From assembly GCA_963742875.1 (NCBI GenBank), contig CAVUNO010000001.1, positions 496,001 through 560,000 on the forward strand: a DNA stretch of 64,000 nucleotides. Direction: 5' to 3'. Numbering within the stretch: the first letter of the stretch is position 1; each line of letters starts with the position of its first letter. Positions 7,844-16,284 of the stretch are shown piece after piece. Made by a program: the position numbers and the translations under genes. The DNA comes from Bog-532 sp963742875. GTDB taxonomy: Bacteria; Actinomycetota; Actinomycetes; Streptosporangiales; Streptosporangiaceae. The notes below the pieces were generated by a model that made no database searches, was not told the origin of the DNA, and saw nothing but the letters and a program-made list of their open reading frames with translations.

Positions 7844-8058
7844 CTTTTCCTGCCTCCCTCACGGGCGCTTCGCTTGGTCGGGCCGCAGGCGCGCAAAGAA
7901 CACTGCGGGAGGCTGGTCCTCGGCGCCGGGACACCGCTTCGGGCCTGGCGGCCCTGTGCGGCCGTGCCGGAGGCGCGCCGGTGGCGCTGCGGCCCGGCGC
8001 CCGCGCGTAGTCCGATGAGCCTTAGCGGAACGATTACCTGTTTTCCTCATGGGTGCGG

Positions 8059-10332
8059 TCATTCTGAGCTGCCCCAGTCGGGGGCCATGTCGCGGGCGAA
8101 CTGGATGTCGTCGTTGCTGGTGCCGGCCGGGACCATCGGCCAGACCATGGCGTCGCGGTGCACGATAAAGTCGATCACGACCGGCCGGTCATTGATCTCC
8201 ATCGCCTGGTTGATCACCGCGTCCACGTCTTCCGGCTTCTCACAGCGGATACCGGCGCAGCCGTAGGCTTCGGCCAGCTTGACGAAATCCGGGACGCGGG
8301 TGCCCGCGAGCGGCCCCGCCCCGGCGGGCTCCGCGTTGCCGGGAACGGCACCGGGCAGATTTGCTGACGTGCCGGCGCGGCGCAGGTCGGTGTTGGAGTA
8401 ACGCTCGTTGTAGAAGAGCGTCTGCCACTGCCGGACCATGCCGAGGTTCCCGTTGTTGATGATCGCGACCTTGACCGGGATGCCCTCCAGCGCGCAGGTG
8501 GCGAGTTCCTGATTGGTCATCTGGAAGCAGCCGTCACCGTCGATGGCCCAGACGCACGCGTCCGGGCGCCCCACCTTGGCGCCCATGGCCGCGGGCACCG
8601 CATAGCCCATGGTGCCGAGGCCACCGGAGTTCAGCCAGGTACGCGGGTGCTGATAGGAGATGAACTGAGCGGCCCACATCTGGTGCTGGCCGACGCCGGC
8701 CACGTAGACCGCTTCGGGCCCGCCGATCTCGCCGATGCGCTTGATCACGTACTGCGGGGCCAGCGTGCCGTCGGCGGGCTCCTCGTAGCCCAGCGGGTAG
8801 GTGGTCCGCAAGGCGTCGAGCTGAGCCCACCAGGCGCTGTGGTCCCCCTGCTTCCCGGCCTGGTGCTCGGCCCGCACGGCCGTGATCAGGTCGGAAATCA
8901 CCTCGCGGCAGTCGCCGACGATCGGTACGTCGGCCCGCCGGTTCTTGGAGATCTCGGCCGGGTCGATGTCCGCGTGCACGATCGCGGCGTCGGGCGCGAA
9001 CGACGCCAGGTTGCCCGTCACCCGATCGTCGAAGCGGGCCCCGAGCGCGATGATCAGGTCGGCTTTCTGCAGGGCGCCAACCGCGGCGACCGTGCCGTGC
9101 ATGCCGGGCATGCCGAGGTGCTGCGGGTGCCCGTCCGGGAAGGCGCCCCGGGCCATCAGGGTCGTGACGACCGGGATGCCGGTCAGCTCGGCCAGGGTCA
9201 GCAATTCGGGTGCGGCGCCCGCCTTGATAATGCCGCCGCCGCAATACAGAACGGGCCGCTGCGCGCCGGTCATCATCCGGGCGGCCTCACGGACCTGGCG
9301 GGAGTGCGGGCGGGTCACCGGGTGATACCCGGGCAGGTCCAGCGGCACCGGCCAGCTGAAGTCGGTCTGCGCCTGCATCGCGTCCTTGGCGATGTCGACC
9401 AGGACCGGGCCGGGGCGCCCGGTGGAGGCCAGGTGGAACGCCTCCGCGATCGTCCTCGCGATGTCCTCGGCCTTGGTCACCAGGAAGTTGTGCTTGGTGA
9501 CCGGGAGGGTGATGCCGGAGATATCGGCTTCCTGGAAGCCGTCCGTACCGATAAGGCTGGTGGACACCTGGCCGGTGATCGCGACCAGCGGAACCGAGTC
9601 CATGTAGGCGTCCGCGATCGGGGTGACCAGGTTGGTCGCGCCCGGGCCCGAGGTGGCCATGCACACCCCGGTCCGCCCGGTCGCCTGCGCGTATCCGGTC
9701 GCGGCATGCCCAGCGCCCTGCTCGTGCCGGACCAGGATGTGCCGCACCTCGTCCGAGTCCAGGAGCGGATCGTAGGCCGGCAGGATGGCGCCGCCCGGCA
9801 GGCCGAACACCACGTCCGCACCGACCTTCTCGAGCGCGCGGACGAGCGCCTGGGCGCCGGTCATCCGGATCCGGGACTCGGGCCCCGGCTGTGTCCCCGC
9901 GCTGGTTGTCGCGGCGCTGGCCGTCCCGGGCGGGGCCCCGCTCGCGGCCGCACCGGCCGGGGGGCCGGCCGTCGCCGCCGTGGCGCCACCTGCCGTGGCC
10001 GCCGGGGTGTGGCCGGGTGCAGCCTCCGGAAGGCCGCCGCCGGCTGAGGCGGCGGCATCGTTCACGATCGCACTGGGATCCGCGACCGCCTGCGGGCCGG
10101 CCGGAGCGGCGCCCCGAGGGGCGCTTCCGGCGCCGTTCGCGCCAGCGGCAGCCGGGCCTGGCGTGGTGCACGGCCTGGCCGTGCTGTCCTCACCACGGGC
10201 CGCCTGGTCATCTGGGTCCGCGCCACCGGTGGTTCCGGCCGCGTCACGATGCGCCGCCCGGGCGGCCAGGTCCAGCGGCGTGGGGCCGGGATGCGCGCGC
10301 GCAGGGTGGGCGGGTTTCGTCTGCTCAGTCAT
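8059..10332 (-). CDS. ilvB: Acetolactate synthase catalytic (large) subunit with long N-terminal extension
   Basis: Condenses pyruvate with pyruvate or 2-oxobutyrate, using ThDP, FAD and Mg. The 757-residue protein is long for the family. Residues 1-155 are a low-complexity Ala/Gly/Pro stretch. The catalytic core starts at RMTGAQALVRALEKVGADVV, with the ThDP-activating Glu in VRHEQGAGHAATGYA (Glu204). The ThDP-binding block is AIDGDGCFQMTNQE followed by NNGNLGMVRQWQ. A second Ala/Gly/Pro-rich insertion of about 25 residues follows ERYSNTDL. The first residues, MTEQTKPAHP, resemble IlvB starts in other actinomycetes, so the long form may be real. Expression is probably controlled by the attenuator at 10395-10498. 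Confidence 0.95.
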   Translation of the reverse strand: MTEQTKPAHPARAHPGPTPLDLAARAAHRDAAGTTGGADPDDQAARGEDSTARPCTTPGPAAAGANGAGSAPRGAAPAGPQAVADPSAIVNDAAASAGGGLPEAAPGHTPAATAGGATAATAGPPAGAAASGAPPGTASAATTSAGTQPGPESRIRMTGAQALVRALEKVGADVVFGLPGGAILPAYDPLLDSDEVRHILVRHEQGAGHAATGYAQATGRTGVCMATSGPGATNLVTPIADAYMDSVPLVAITGQVSTSLIGTDGFQEADISGITLPVTKHNFLVTKAEDIARTIAEAFHLASTGRPGPVLVDIAKDAMQAQTDFSWPVPLDLPGYHPVTRPHSRQVREAARMMTGAQRPVLYCGGGIIKAGAAPELLTLAELTGIPVVTTLMARGAFPDGHPQHLGMPGMHGTVAAVGALQKADLIIALGARFDDRVTGNLASFAPDAAIVHADIDPAEISKNRRADVPIVGDCREVISDLITAVRAEHQAGKQGDHSAWWAQLDALRTTYPLGYEEPADGTLAPQYVIKRIGEIGGPEAVYVAGVGQHQMWAAQFISYQHPRTWLNSGGLGTMGYAVPAAMGAKVGRPDACVWAIDGDGCFQMTNQELATCALEGIPVKVAIINNGNLGMVRQWQTLFYNERYSNTDLRRAGTSANLPGAVPGNAEPAGAGPLAGTRVPDFVKLAEAYGCAGIRCEKPEDVDAVINQAMEINDRPVVIDFIVHRDAMVWPMVPAGTSNDDIQFARDMAPDWGSSE

Positions 10333-10394
10333 CCGATGGCTTCCTTGTTAGCGAGAGACTCCGCTGCGAGCGCGTACGCAAGCGGACGGGCATC

Positions 10395-10429
10395 AAAAAA
10401 ACCCCTCGTGCCGGGTGGCAGTCGAGGGG
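10395..10429 (-). terminator. Intrinsic terminator in the ilvB leader (attenuator)
   Basis: On the minus strand the stem CCCCTCG / CGAGGGG with an inner TGCC / GGCA helix is followed by seven T residues. It ends 63 bases before the ilvB ATG and starts 21 bases after the leader-peptide stop. A competing stem is visible: GCGCGCAG inside the leader-peptide gene is an exact complement of CTGCGCGC just before the terminator. This is a complete attenuator layout. Confidence 0.85.
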
Positions 10430-10450
10430 AGCGCGCAGAAGCTGGCTTGG

Positions 10451-10498
10451 TCAGCGGCCTGCGCGCCAGCCAAGTACCAGAATAAGTGTCACGTCCAC
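10451..10498 (-). CDS. ilvB leader peptide (branched-chain-rich)
   Basis: A 15-codon ORF begins with GTG at 10498 and reads VDVTLILVLGWRAGR. It contains the run Leu-Ile-Leu-Val-Leu, five consecutive branched-chain codons (CTT ATT CTG GTA CTT). GGGTGAGG lies about nine bases upstream as a ribosome binding site; in-frame GTG codons at 10492, 10507 and 10513 are alternatives. Ribosome stalling on these codons would cover the 5' arm of the competing stem. This is the expected design for ilvB attenuation by Ile, Val and Leu. Confidence 0.75.
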   Translation of the reverse strand: MDVTLILVLGWRAGR

Positions 10499-10549
10499 AC
10501 CACACACCCTCACCCATGGATCGCGCCGCGTCAACTTGAAGGCGGATAT

Positions 10550-10566
10550 GTCTCACCTCGTGAGAC
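10550..10566. promoter_or_regulatory. Inverted-repeat operator upstream of ilvB
   Basis: GTCTCACCTCGTGAGAC is a perfect 6-bp inverted repeat with a 5-nt centre, about 52 bases upstream of the leader-peptide start and therefore near the promoter. It shares the TCTCA-N5-TGAGA architecture with the leuB site at 6194-6208. An IclR-type regulator of the LtbR/NdgR group is the likely ligand, by inference. Confidence 0.5.
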
Positions 10567-10648
10567 GCGCGCCCGATCGAGAATGATCTGGCGGTTGGAG
10601 GGGCCGGCGTGGCTCGGGGCCATGGGGGTTCCGTGGGAGGACGCGGGG

Positions 10649-13477
10649 TCAGGGCGCCGGGGCGGGGGTCTTGCCCTGGCGGGAGTTTTCGGGGCCGGGG
10701 TCACCCCGGCTGGCGCCGGGCTCGCGGTCGCCGCTCGCGCCGTGATCGCGCTCGGTGGCGTCCCCGCGGTCGCCGCCGCGGGCCAGGTCGGTGGGGGCGG
10801 TGCCGATGAGGGACTCGAAGCCGGGGGCGGCCATGGGCCGGCCCACCAGGAAACCCTGGCCGTAGCCGCAGCCCACCTCGCGGAGCAGTTGCAGCTGCAG
10901 CGGTTCCTCGATGCCCTCCGCAACCACCTGGATGCCGAGTTCGCGGCCGACCTGCACGATGGTTTTGGTCAGCAGCGTCAGCGTCTCGTCGTGGCCCAGC
11001 CCCGCCACGAAGGACGGGTCGATCTTGATGATGTCGACGGGCAGGGCGCGCAGGTAGGCCAGCGACGCGTACCCCGTGCCGAAGTCGTCGATGGCGAGCC
11101 GCACGCCCAGGCGGCGCAGCTCCGCGAGGCGCCCCACCATCAGGCCGCCGTCCTCGACGAGCACGCGCTCGGTTACCTCCACGGTGAGCGCCTCCGGCGG
11201 CAGGCCGCTCTCGGCGAGCGCGGCAGCCACCGACTCGGGGAACCGGGCTGAGTTGATCTGGCGCATGGACAGGTTCACCGATACCCCGACGTTCCACGAG
11301 GCAGCCCGCCACGCGGCGCCCTGCTGGCAGGCGGTGGCCAGCACCCACGCCCCCAGCGGCACGATCAGGCCCGAGTCCTCGGCCACGTCGAGGAAGTCGG
11401 CGGGCGGCACGGCCGCGCCATCGCGCCACCACCGCACCAGCGCCTCGGCGCCGGTCACGCGGGACGTCTCCAGGTCGACCACCGGCTGGTACTGGACGGT
11501 CAGTTCCTGCCCCGAGATCGCGCCCTGCAGGTCGCTCGCGAGTTCCAGCCGCCGGACCACGTTGGCGTGCATATGCGCCGCGAATACCTCGACCCGGCCG
11601 CCGCCGCTGTCCTTGGCTTTGGACATCGCGACGTCGGCGTTCCGCAGCACGAGGCCGGGGGGCGAGCCGTCGGCCAGGGCCACGCCGACGCTCGCGGTCA
11701 GTGCGATGTCCCGGCTCGCCACGCGGAACGGCGCGGAGCTGACCGTCCCGGCCATCCGTTCAGCGATGTCCGCGATGTCCTGGACGGCGGGGGCACCGTC
11801 GATGAGGACCGCGAACTCGTCACCGCCCCAGCGCGCCACCGTGTCGTGCGGCGGCACGACCGCGCGGAGCCGTCGGGCCGCCTGCGCGAGCACCAGGTCG
11901 CCGGCGCCATGACCGACGGAATCGTTGACCGCGGTGAAGCCGTCCAGGTCGAGGAAGATCACGCCCGTTTCGGTGCCATCACCACGGCGGCCCAGCGCGT
12001 CCCGCGCCCGCTCTTCGAGGTAGGCCCGGTTCGGCAGGCCGGTCAGCCCGTCGTGGAAGGTCAGATGGGTGACCTGCTGGCGCAGCGCCACCTGATCGCT
12101 GATGTCGCGCGCGGTCACCAGCAACTGGTCCTGCGCGCCGGGAACCCGGTACCGCATGATCGTGGCCTCGATGTGGCGCCAGGTGCCGTCGGCGGTCCGG
12201 ACCCGGACCGGGAACCGGCCCGGTACGTCGCCGGCCCCAGCGTCCGGTGAACCTGGAGTTGTCGTTTCCGCGGCGGCGTCGTCGTCGTGTCTGTCCGGCT
12301 GGGCGAACCTCCCGAGCGCGGTGCGGACGGCGCGGATGGCCACGGCCCGGTCCTCCGGGTGGACCAGATCATCCAGCCGCAGACCGGCCAGGCTCTCGGG
12401 CGAATAGCCGAAGTCGGCCACCGCCGGGCTCGCGTAGCTGATCCGGCCCGCCAGGTCGGTCACCAGGACCACGTTGCTGGTCCGATCGGCGAGCTCACGC
12501 AGGCTGCCGCTCGAATCCCGCCAGGCGCGCAGCACCGCACTGGTCTCCCACAGCAGTGCGAGCACCCGCGCCACCAGGACGAGCAGGGCCGCACTGCCGG
12601 CGACCGCCACGGCCAGGCCCGCGGGCCGGCTGGCGCCGACGACGGCGAGGCTGGAGGTGGGCGTGCCCACCAGCTCCCGGACCAGGACCACGAGCGTGGC
12701 GACCGCGACGGCAAGGGCCGAGACGATGGTGGCCCGGCCGGATCCGACGATCCGCCCGGAGCCGGGAATGCTGCGCGGCAGCCTCCCTATCTCCGGCACG
12801 CGTGCCCGGGAGATCCACGGCGTCAGCCCGATCAGGCAGAACGCAAGCACCTGGGCCACCTGCTGGGCCAGGGACTGATGCCCGGACGACAGCCGGGACC
12901 CGACCCCGAGGGCGTCACCGACGCCGATCGTGAGCAGGGCGAGATAGGGCAGGAGGACCCGCCGCCAGCCGGCGACCAGGGCGGGCAGCAACATGCCCAG
13001 CACCGCGGCGTCCACCAGCGGGTGCACGAGGCTGAGCAGGAACGTACCAGGCCCCTCACCCGAACGCCGGAAGTCCGCGCCGAACAGCGTGACCCAGCCG
13101 ATGACGAGCAGGGCGATGGCCATAACGTAACCATCGGCGAGCGAGGAAAGGGTCGAGCGGGTGTCAGCCTCGTCGGGCCTGATCGCCGGGTCGGCCCCGT
13201 CCGGCCACCCACCGTCCGGGGGCTCCGCGGCCAGGGCGGTCACGCCGACCACGAACGGTCCCATGGCCAGGAGCGGCGCCACGTCCGCGAGCGAGAGCGG
13301 CCCGGACGTCCCGAAGGCGCCGGCGAAAAGCTGGTCGGCGAGCAGCCCCGCGAACCAGAACACCGCGGCCCCCGCTAGCCAGCGATAGCCCCGGGCGGCG
13401 CCACCCGACTGGCGGGAAGCACCGAACAACAAGCTCACCACGGCGGCGCACGAAACCAGGAGGCCGACGACGTTCAT
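10649..13477 (-). CDS. Membrane-anchored PAS-GGDEF-EAL cyclic-di-GMP protein
   Basis: A 942-residue protein for c-di-GMP turnover. Several hydrophobic segments fill residues 1-310. A PAS domain (about 325-465) with VVLVTDLAGRISYASPA follows, carrying an Ala/Gly/Asp-rich insertion. The GGDEF domain (about 470-635) has an intact RWGGDEF motif at 549-555. The EAL domain (about 645-890) has GAEALVRW at about 676 and IDDFGTGYASLAYL at about 796. Both catalytic motifs are present, so both activities are possible. The inhibitory RxxD site is missing: PPHD stands in its place at 542-545. The C-terminal 50 residues are disordered and charged. It is divergent from the carboxylase gene across a 524-nt gap. 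Confidence 0.93.
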   Translation of the reverse strand: MNVVGLLVSCAAVVSLLFGASRQSGGAARGYRWLAGAAVFWFAGLLADQLFAGAFGTSGPLSLADVAPLLAMGPFVVGVTALAAEPPDGGWPDGADPAIRPDEADTRSTLSSLADGYVMAIALLVIGWVTLFGADFRRSGEGPGTFLLSLVHPLVDAAVLGMLLPALVAGWRRVLLPYLALLTIGVGDALGVGSRLSSGHQSLAQQVAQVLAFCLIGLTPWISRARVPEIGRLPRSIPGSGRIVGSGRATIVSALAVAVATLVVLVRELVGTPTSSLAVVGASRPAGLAVAVAGSAALLVLVARVLALLWETSAVLRAWRDSSGSLRELADRTSNVVLVTDLAGRISYASPAVADFGYSPESLAGLRLDDLVHPEDRAVAIRAVRTALGRFAQPDRHDDDAAAETTTPGSPDAGAGDVPGRFPVRVRTADGTWRHIEATIMRYRVPGAQDQLLVTARDISDQVALRQQVTHLTFHDGLTGLPNRAYLEERARDALGRRGDGTETGVIFLDLDGFTAVNDSVGHGAGDLVLAQAARRLRAVVPPHDTVARWGGDEFAVLIDGAPAVQDIADIAERMAGTVSSAPFRVASRDIALTASVGVALADGSPPGLVLRNADVAMSKAKDSGGGRVEVFAAHMHANVVRRLELASDLQGAISGQELTVQYQPVVDLETSRVTGAEALVRWWRDGAAVPPADFLDVAEDSGLIVPLGAWVLATACQQGAAWRAASWNVGVSVNLSMRQINSARFPESVAAALAESGLPPEALTVEVTERVLVEDGGLMVGRLAELRRLGVRLAIDDFGTGYASLAYLRALPVDIIKIDPSFVAGLGHDETLTLLTKTIVQVGRELGIQVVAEGIEEPLQLQLLREVGCGYGQGFLVGRPMAAPGFESLIGTAPTDLARGGDRGDATERDHGASGDREPGASRGDPGPENSRQGKTPAPAP

Positions 13478-14001
13478 CTTCGGTCCCCCCAGATGAGCTC
13501 CTGCACGTAGCTCCTTTCGGCGTGCCGCGGTGGCTGCTCACCGACCTGGTGAGGGTCGCGCGCACGCTCCATGTTCCGGTGACCGTCAGTCACCATGGAC
13601 TCGTGTCCCTTGGCGCCTAAAGCTGTCCAGATTCGCCGGGGAACGAGCAAACGGTCTCGGAACCGATCGTGGCGCTCACCCTATGTACGGGAGGTCACGC
13701 TTCGGTTGAGGAAGGGCCTACACCGGGCGACATCTGCGGTTACGGAGAGGTGTATGAGGTCGTTCATTCCAGTACATCCTAGAACGCCTTTAGGGTGATC
13801 CAAATGAAACGCAGCGTAGTTACGGGATTGGTAAGGACCTTTCGGCTGGCAGGGCGCCGCAGGCACAACTCCGGCGGGCGCGGCAACCAGGGGTAGATCG
13901 GCAGGCGGGGGTCACAGCTAGAATCCGTACATCCCCAGGGCTTCCACCGGAGGCCCGCAGCAAACCTGCCCCAGGAACACCGAGCCGGAGGAGAGGTCAC
14001 C
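13478..14001. other. Divergent intergenic region with an inverted repeat
   Basis: This 524-nt gap separates the GGDEF/EAL gene (leftward) from the carboxylase gene (rightward). It contains the inverted repeat GGTGACCGTCAGTCACC at 13578-13594 (6-bp arms, 5-nt centre), about 100 bases upstream of the GGDEF/EAL start and a possible operator. A TAGAAT near 13919-13924 could be a -10 box for the carboxylase gene, but I see no good -35. GGAGGAGAGG at about 13987-13996 is the ribosome binding site of that gene. I see no convincing ORF or RNA. Confidence 0.45.
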
Positions 14002-15768
14002 GTGCGGAAGGTCCTTATCGCGAACCGCGGCGAGATCGCGGTGCGCGTCATCCGGGCCTGCCGGGACGCGGACCTGGCCAGCGTGGCCGTCTACGCTGAG
14101 CAGGACATTGACGGTCTGCACACGCGGCTGGCGGACGAATCGTATTCGCTGGACGGGGCCACCCCGGCGGAAACCTACCTCAACATCGACAAGATCATCA
14201 AGGCGGCGTCCGAGTCCGGCGCGGACGCGATCCACCCGGGCTACGGTTTCCTGGCCGAGAACGGCGACTTCGCCCGGGCCGTCGTCGCGGCCGGGCTGAC
14301 CTGGATCGGGCCGCCCCCCGAGGCCATCGAGGCGCTGGGCGACAAGGTGCGCGCCCGGCACATCGCCCGCGTGGTCAGCGCCCCGCTGGCGCCGGGAACC
14401 ACCGACCCGGTCTCCGGCCCCGAAGAGGTGGTCACGTTCGCGCGCCGGTACGGGCTGCCGGTGGCCATCAAGGCCGCGTTCGGCGGCGGCGGGCGCGGGC
14501 TCAAGGTCGCCTGGACCATGGACGAGGTGGAGGACCAGTACGCGTCCGCCGTACGCGAAGCTTTGACCGCGTTCGGGCGCGGTGAATGCTTCGTCGAGCG
14601 CTACCTCGACCGGCCGCGGCACGTCGAGACCCAGTGCCTCGCCGACGCCCACGACAACGTGGTGATCGTCTCGACGCGGGACTGCTCGCTGCAGCGCCGC
14701 CACCAGAAGCTGGTCGAGGAGGCGCCGGCCCCGTTCCTGTCCCGCGGGCAGATCTCGCTGATGCACGAGTCGTCCAAGGCCATCCTGCGCAAGGCCGGTT
14801 ACCGGGGCGCGGGTACGTGCGAGTTCCTCGTCGGGCAGGACGGGACGGTCAGCTTCCTCGAGGTGAACACGCGGCTCCAGGTAGAGCATCCGGTGAGCGA
14901 GGAGATCACGGGCATCGACCTGGTGCGGGAGATGTTCCGGATCGCCGAGGGCGAGGAGATCGGGTATGACGATCCGCCCGTCCGCGGCCACTCGATCGAG
15001 TTCCGGATCAACGCCGAGGACCCGGGGCGCAACTTCATGCCCGCCCCCGGGACGATCCGTTCCTGGCAGCTCCCGGCCGGCCCCGGCGTCCGGATCGACG
15101 CGGGATACGAGCCGGGCATGACCGTGCCGCAGGCCTTCGACTCCCTGATGGCCAAGCTGATCGTCACCGGGGCCAACCGGCGCCAGGCCATCGAGCGGGC
15201 CCGGCGCGCCCTGGCGGAGTTCGAGGTGGAGGGGATGCCGACCGTGCTGCCCTTCCACCGCACCCTCGTCAGCGACCCCGCCTTCACCAGCGAGCCGATG
15301 TTCGTGCACACGCGCTGGATCGAGGCCGATTTCAAGACCGAGATCCCGCCGCAGGCCAGTGCGCCCGCGGAGGAGACGGCCGCGCGCGAACGGATGGTCG
15401 TCGAGGTCGGCGGGCGACGGCTCGAGGTCGTGGTACCGGCCGCCCTGACCCTGGCCGGTGCGGCCCCGGTGGCCACGGGCGCTCCGGCCGAACGGCGCGG
15501 CGGCAGGGCCCGGCACAAACATGTTGCGCCGACCGGCGGCGGGGCCGGCCTCGCCAGCCCCATGCAGGGCACTATCGTGAAGATAGTCGCCTCGGACGGG
15601 CAGGCCGTCTCGGCGGGCGACCCGATCGTCGTGCTCGAGGCGATGAAAATGGAGCAGCCGGTGACTGCGCACAAGGACGGTACCGTGACGGAGCTGTCCG
15701 TCGAGGTGGGCCAGACGGTCACCACGGGGACCGTGATCTGCCGCATCGAGGATCCGAACGAGGACTGA
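14002..15768 (+). CDS. Acyl-CoA carboxylase alpha chain (biotin carboxylase + biotin carboxyl carrier domain)
   Basis: A 588-residue subunit of an acetyl/propionyl-CoA carboxylase. It carboxylates its own biotin using ATP and bicarbonate. The biotin-carboxylase N-domain starts MRKVLIANRGEIAVRVIRAC. The ATP-grasp region includes the glycine loop AAFGGGGRGLKV and LEVNTRLQVEHPVSEEITG, and the C-domain follows. After a variable Ala/Gly-rich linker (about 480-515) the biotinyl domain carries EAMKM, with the biotin-accepting Lys at residue 549. The GTG start has a strong GGAGGAG site. This is the AccA-type fusion typical of actinomycetes; the beta carboxyltransferase is not nearby. Substrate preference cannot be told from this chain. 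Confidence 0.94.
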   Translation: MRKVLIANRGEIAVRVIRACRDADLASVAVYAEQDIDGLHTRLADESYSLDGATPAETYLNIDKIIKAASESGADAIHPGYGFLAENGDFARAVVAAGLTWIGPPPEAIEALGDKVRARHIARVVSAPLAPGTTDPVSGPEEVVTFARRYGLPVAIKAAFGGGGRGLKVAWTMDEVEDQYASAVREALTAFGRGECFVERYLDRPRHVETQCLADAHDNVVIVSTRDCSLQRRHQKLVEEAPAPFLSRGQISLMHESSKAILRKAGYRGAGTCEFLVGQDGTVSFLEVNTRLQVEHPVSEEITGIDLVREMFRIAEGEEIGYDDPPVRGHSIEFRINAEDPGRNFMPAPGTIRSWQLPAGPGVRIDAGYEPGMTVPQAFDSLMAKLIVTGANRRQAIERARRALAEFEVEGMPTVLPFHRTLVSDPAFTSEPMFVHTRWIEADFKTEIPPQASAPAEETAARERMVVEVGGRRLEVVVPAALTLAGAAPVATGAPAERRGGRARHKHVAPTGGGAGLASPMQGTIVKIVASDGQAVSAGDPIVVLEAMKMEQPVTAHKDGTVTELSVEVGQTVTTGTVICRIEDPNED

Positions 15769-15774
15769 GGCTGA

Positions 15775-16116
15775 GTGCCGCGAATCCCTGGTGATCCGGG
15801 AATCGGCGGGAGACTTCGGTTCGCGATCGGGTTCCGGCTACCGCCCGAGAACCGCGAATGGGTGCGGCACGAGCTTACCGACGCGGGCTGGCGGGGCCGG
15901 ACCGTGCTGCGACACCTGATCGTAATGGTGCCCATCTGCTGCGTGCTCGCGATACTGCCCGGCCCGCTGTGGCTGCGCCTCATGGTGCCGGGGCTCGCCA
16001 TCGCCGGCAGCGTGTTCACGGTGGTCGCCTACGCCGACAACATCCGGGTCACCCGGCTGCGCCAGCACCGGCTCCCGGTCCCAGACGACCCCGACCTAGG
16101 CCACCCCGCGCATTGA
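15775..16116 (+). CDS. DUF5313 family membrane protein
   Basis: A 113-residue protein starting with GTG six bases after the carboxylase stop, so it is probably cotranscribed. The N-terminal part has the motif RLPPENREWVRHELTD. Two hydrophobic helices follow: one around LIVMVPICCVLAILPGPLW and one around VPGLAIAGSVFTVVAYA. A basic cytoplasmic tail ends the protein. This matches DUF5313, a family of small actinobacterial membrane proteins without known function. Confidence 0.7.
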   Translation: MPRIPGDPGIGGRLRFAIGFRLPPENREWVRHELTDAGWRGRTVLRHLIVMVPICCVLAILPGPLWLRLMVPGLAIAGSVFTVVAYADNIRVTRLRQHRLPVPDDPDLGHPAH

Positions 16117-16245
16117 TATTGCTTGGTCTAGCGGTCACCAGCGCGGGTTACGGCGAGGCGCTCATACCGGCCCAGCGAACCGGGCCTCCGGCCCGGTGAG
16201 CGGCCGGTGTATCGGCGAAGTACCACCGCGCGGGCGCGGAGCGCA

Positions 16246-16282
16246 GCGGGGGGTTCCGGGGGTCGTCCCCCCGGGCCAGCAC
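16246..16282. repeat. Partial copy of the G-run/C-run intergenic repeat
   Basis: The segment GCGGGGGGTTCCGGGGG followed by TCGTCCCCCCGGGCCAGCAC closely matches the left part of the tandem repeat at 3381-3417. The GCTGATC hairpin part is absent. It lies directly downstream of the lpdA remnant on the minus strand and may act as its transcription-end hairpin. Its presence at two sites 13 kb apart shows that it is a dispersed element. Confidence 0.65.
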
Positions 16283-16284
16283 AG

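Noticed and set aside
8647..10047. 466-codon open frame opposite ilvB
   Set aside because: Antisense shadow of a strongly supported gene; no recognisable domain.
10329..10556. 75-codon ORF before ilvB starting MRHIRLQVDA
   Set aside because: It reads through the terminator and leader structures in a frame without branched-chain codons; the LILVL frame fits attenuation.
13595..13798. 67-codon ORF in the GGDEF/carboxylase gap
   Set aside because: No ribosome site, no motif, basic random-looking composition; probably chance.
13918..15672. 584-codon minus-strand frame opposite the carboxylase alpha chain
   Set aside because: The plus strand encodes an unambiguous biotin carboxylase with a good start site; the opposite frame has no motifs.
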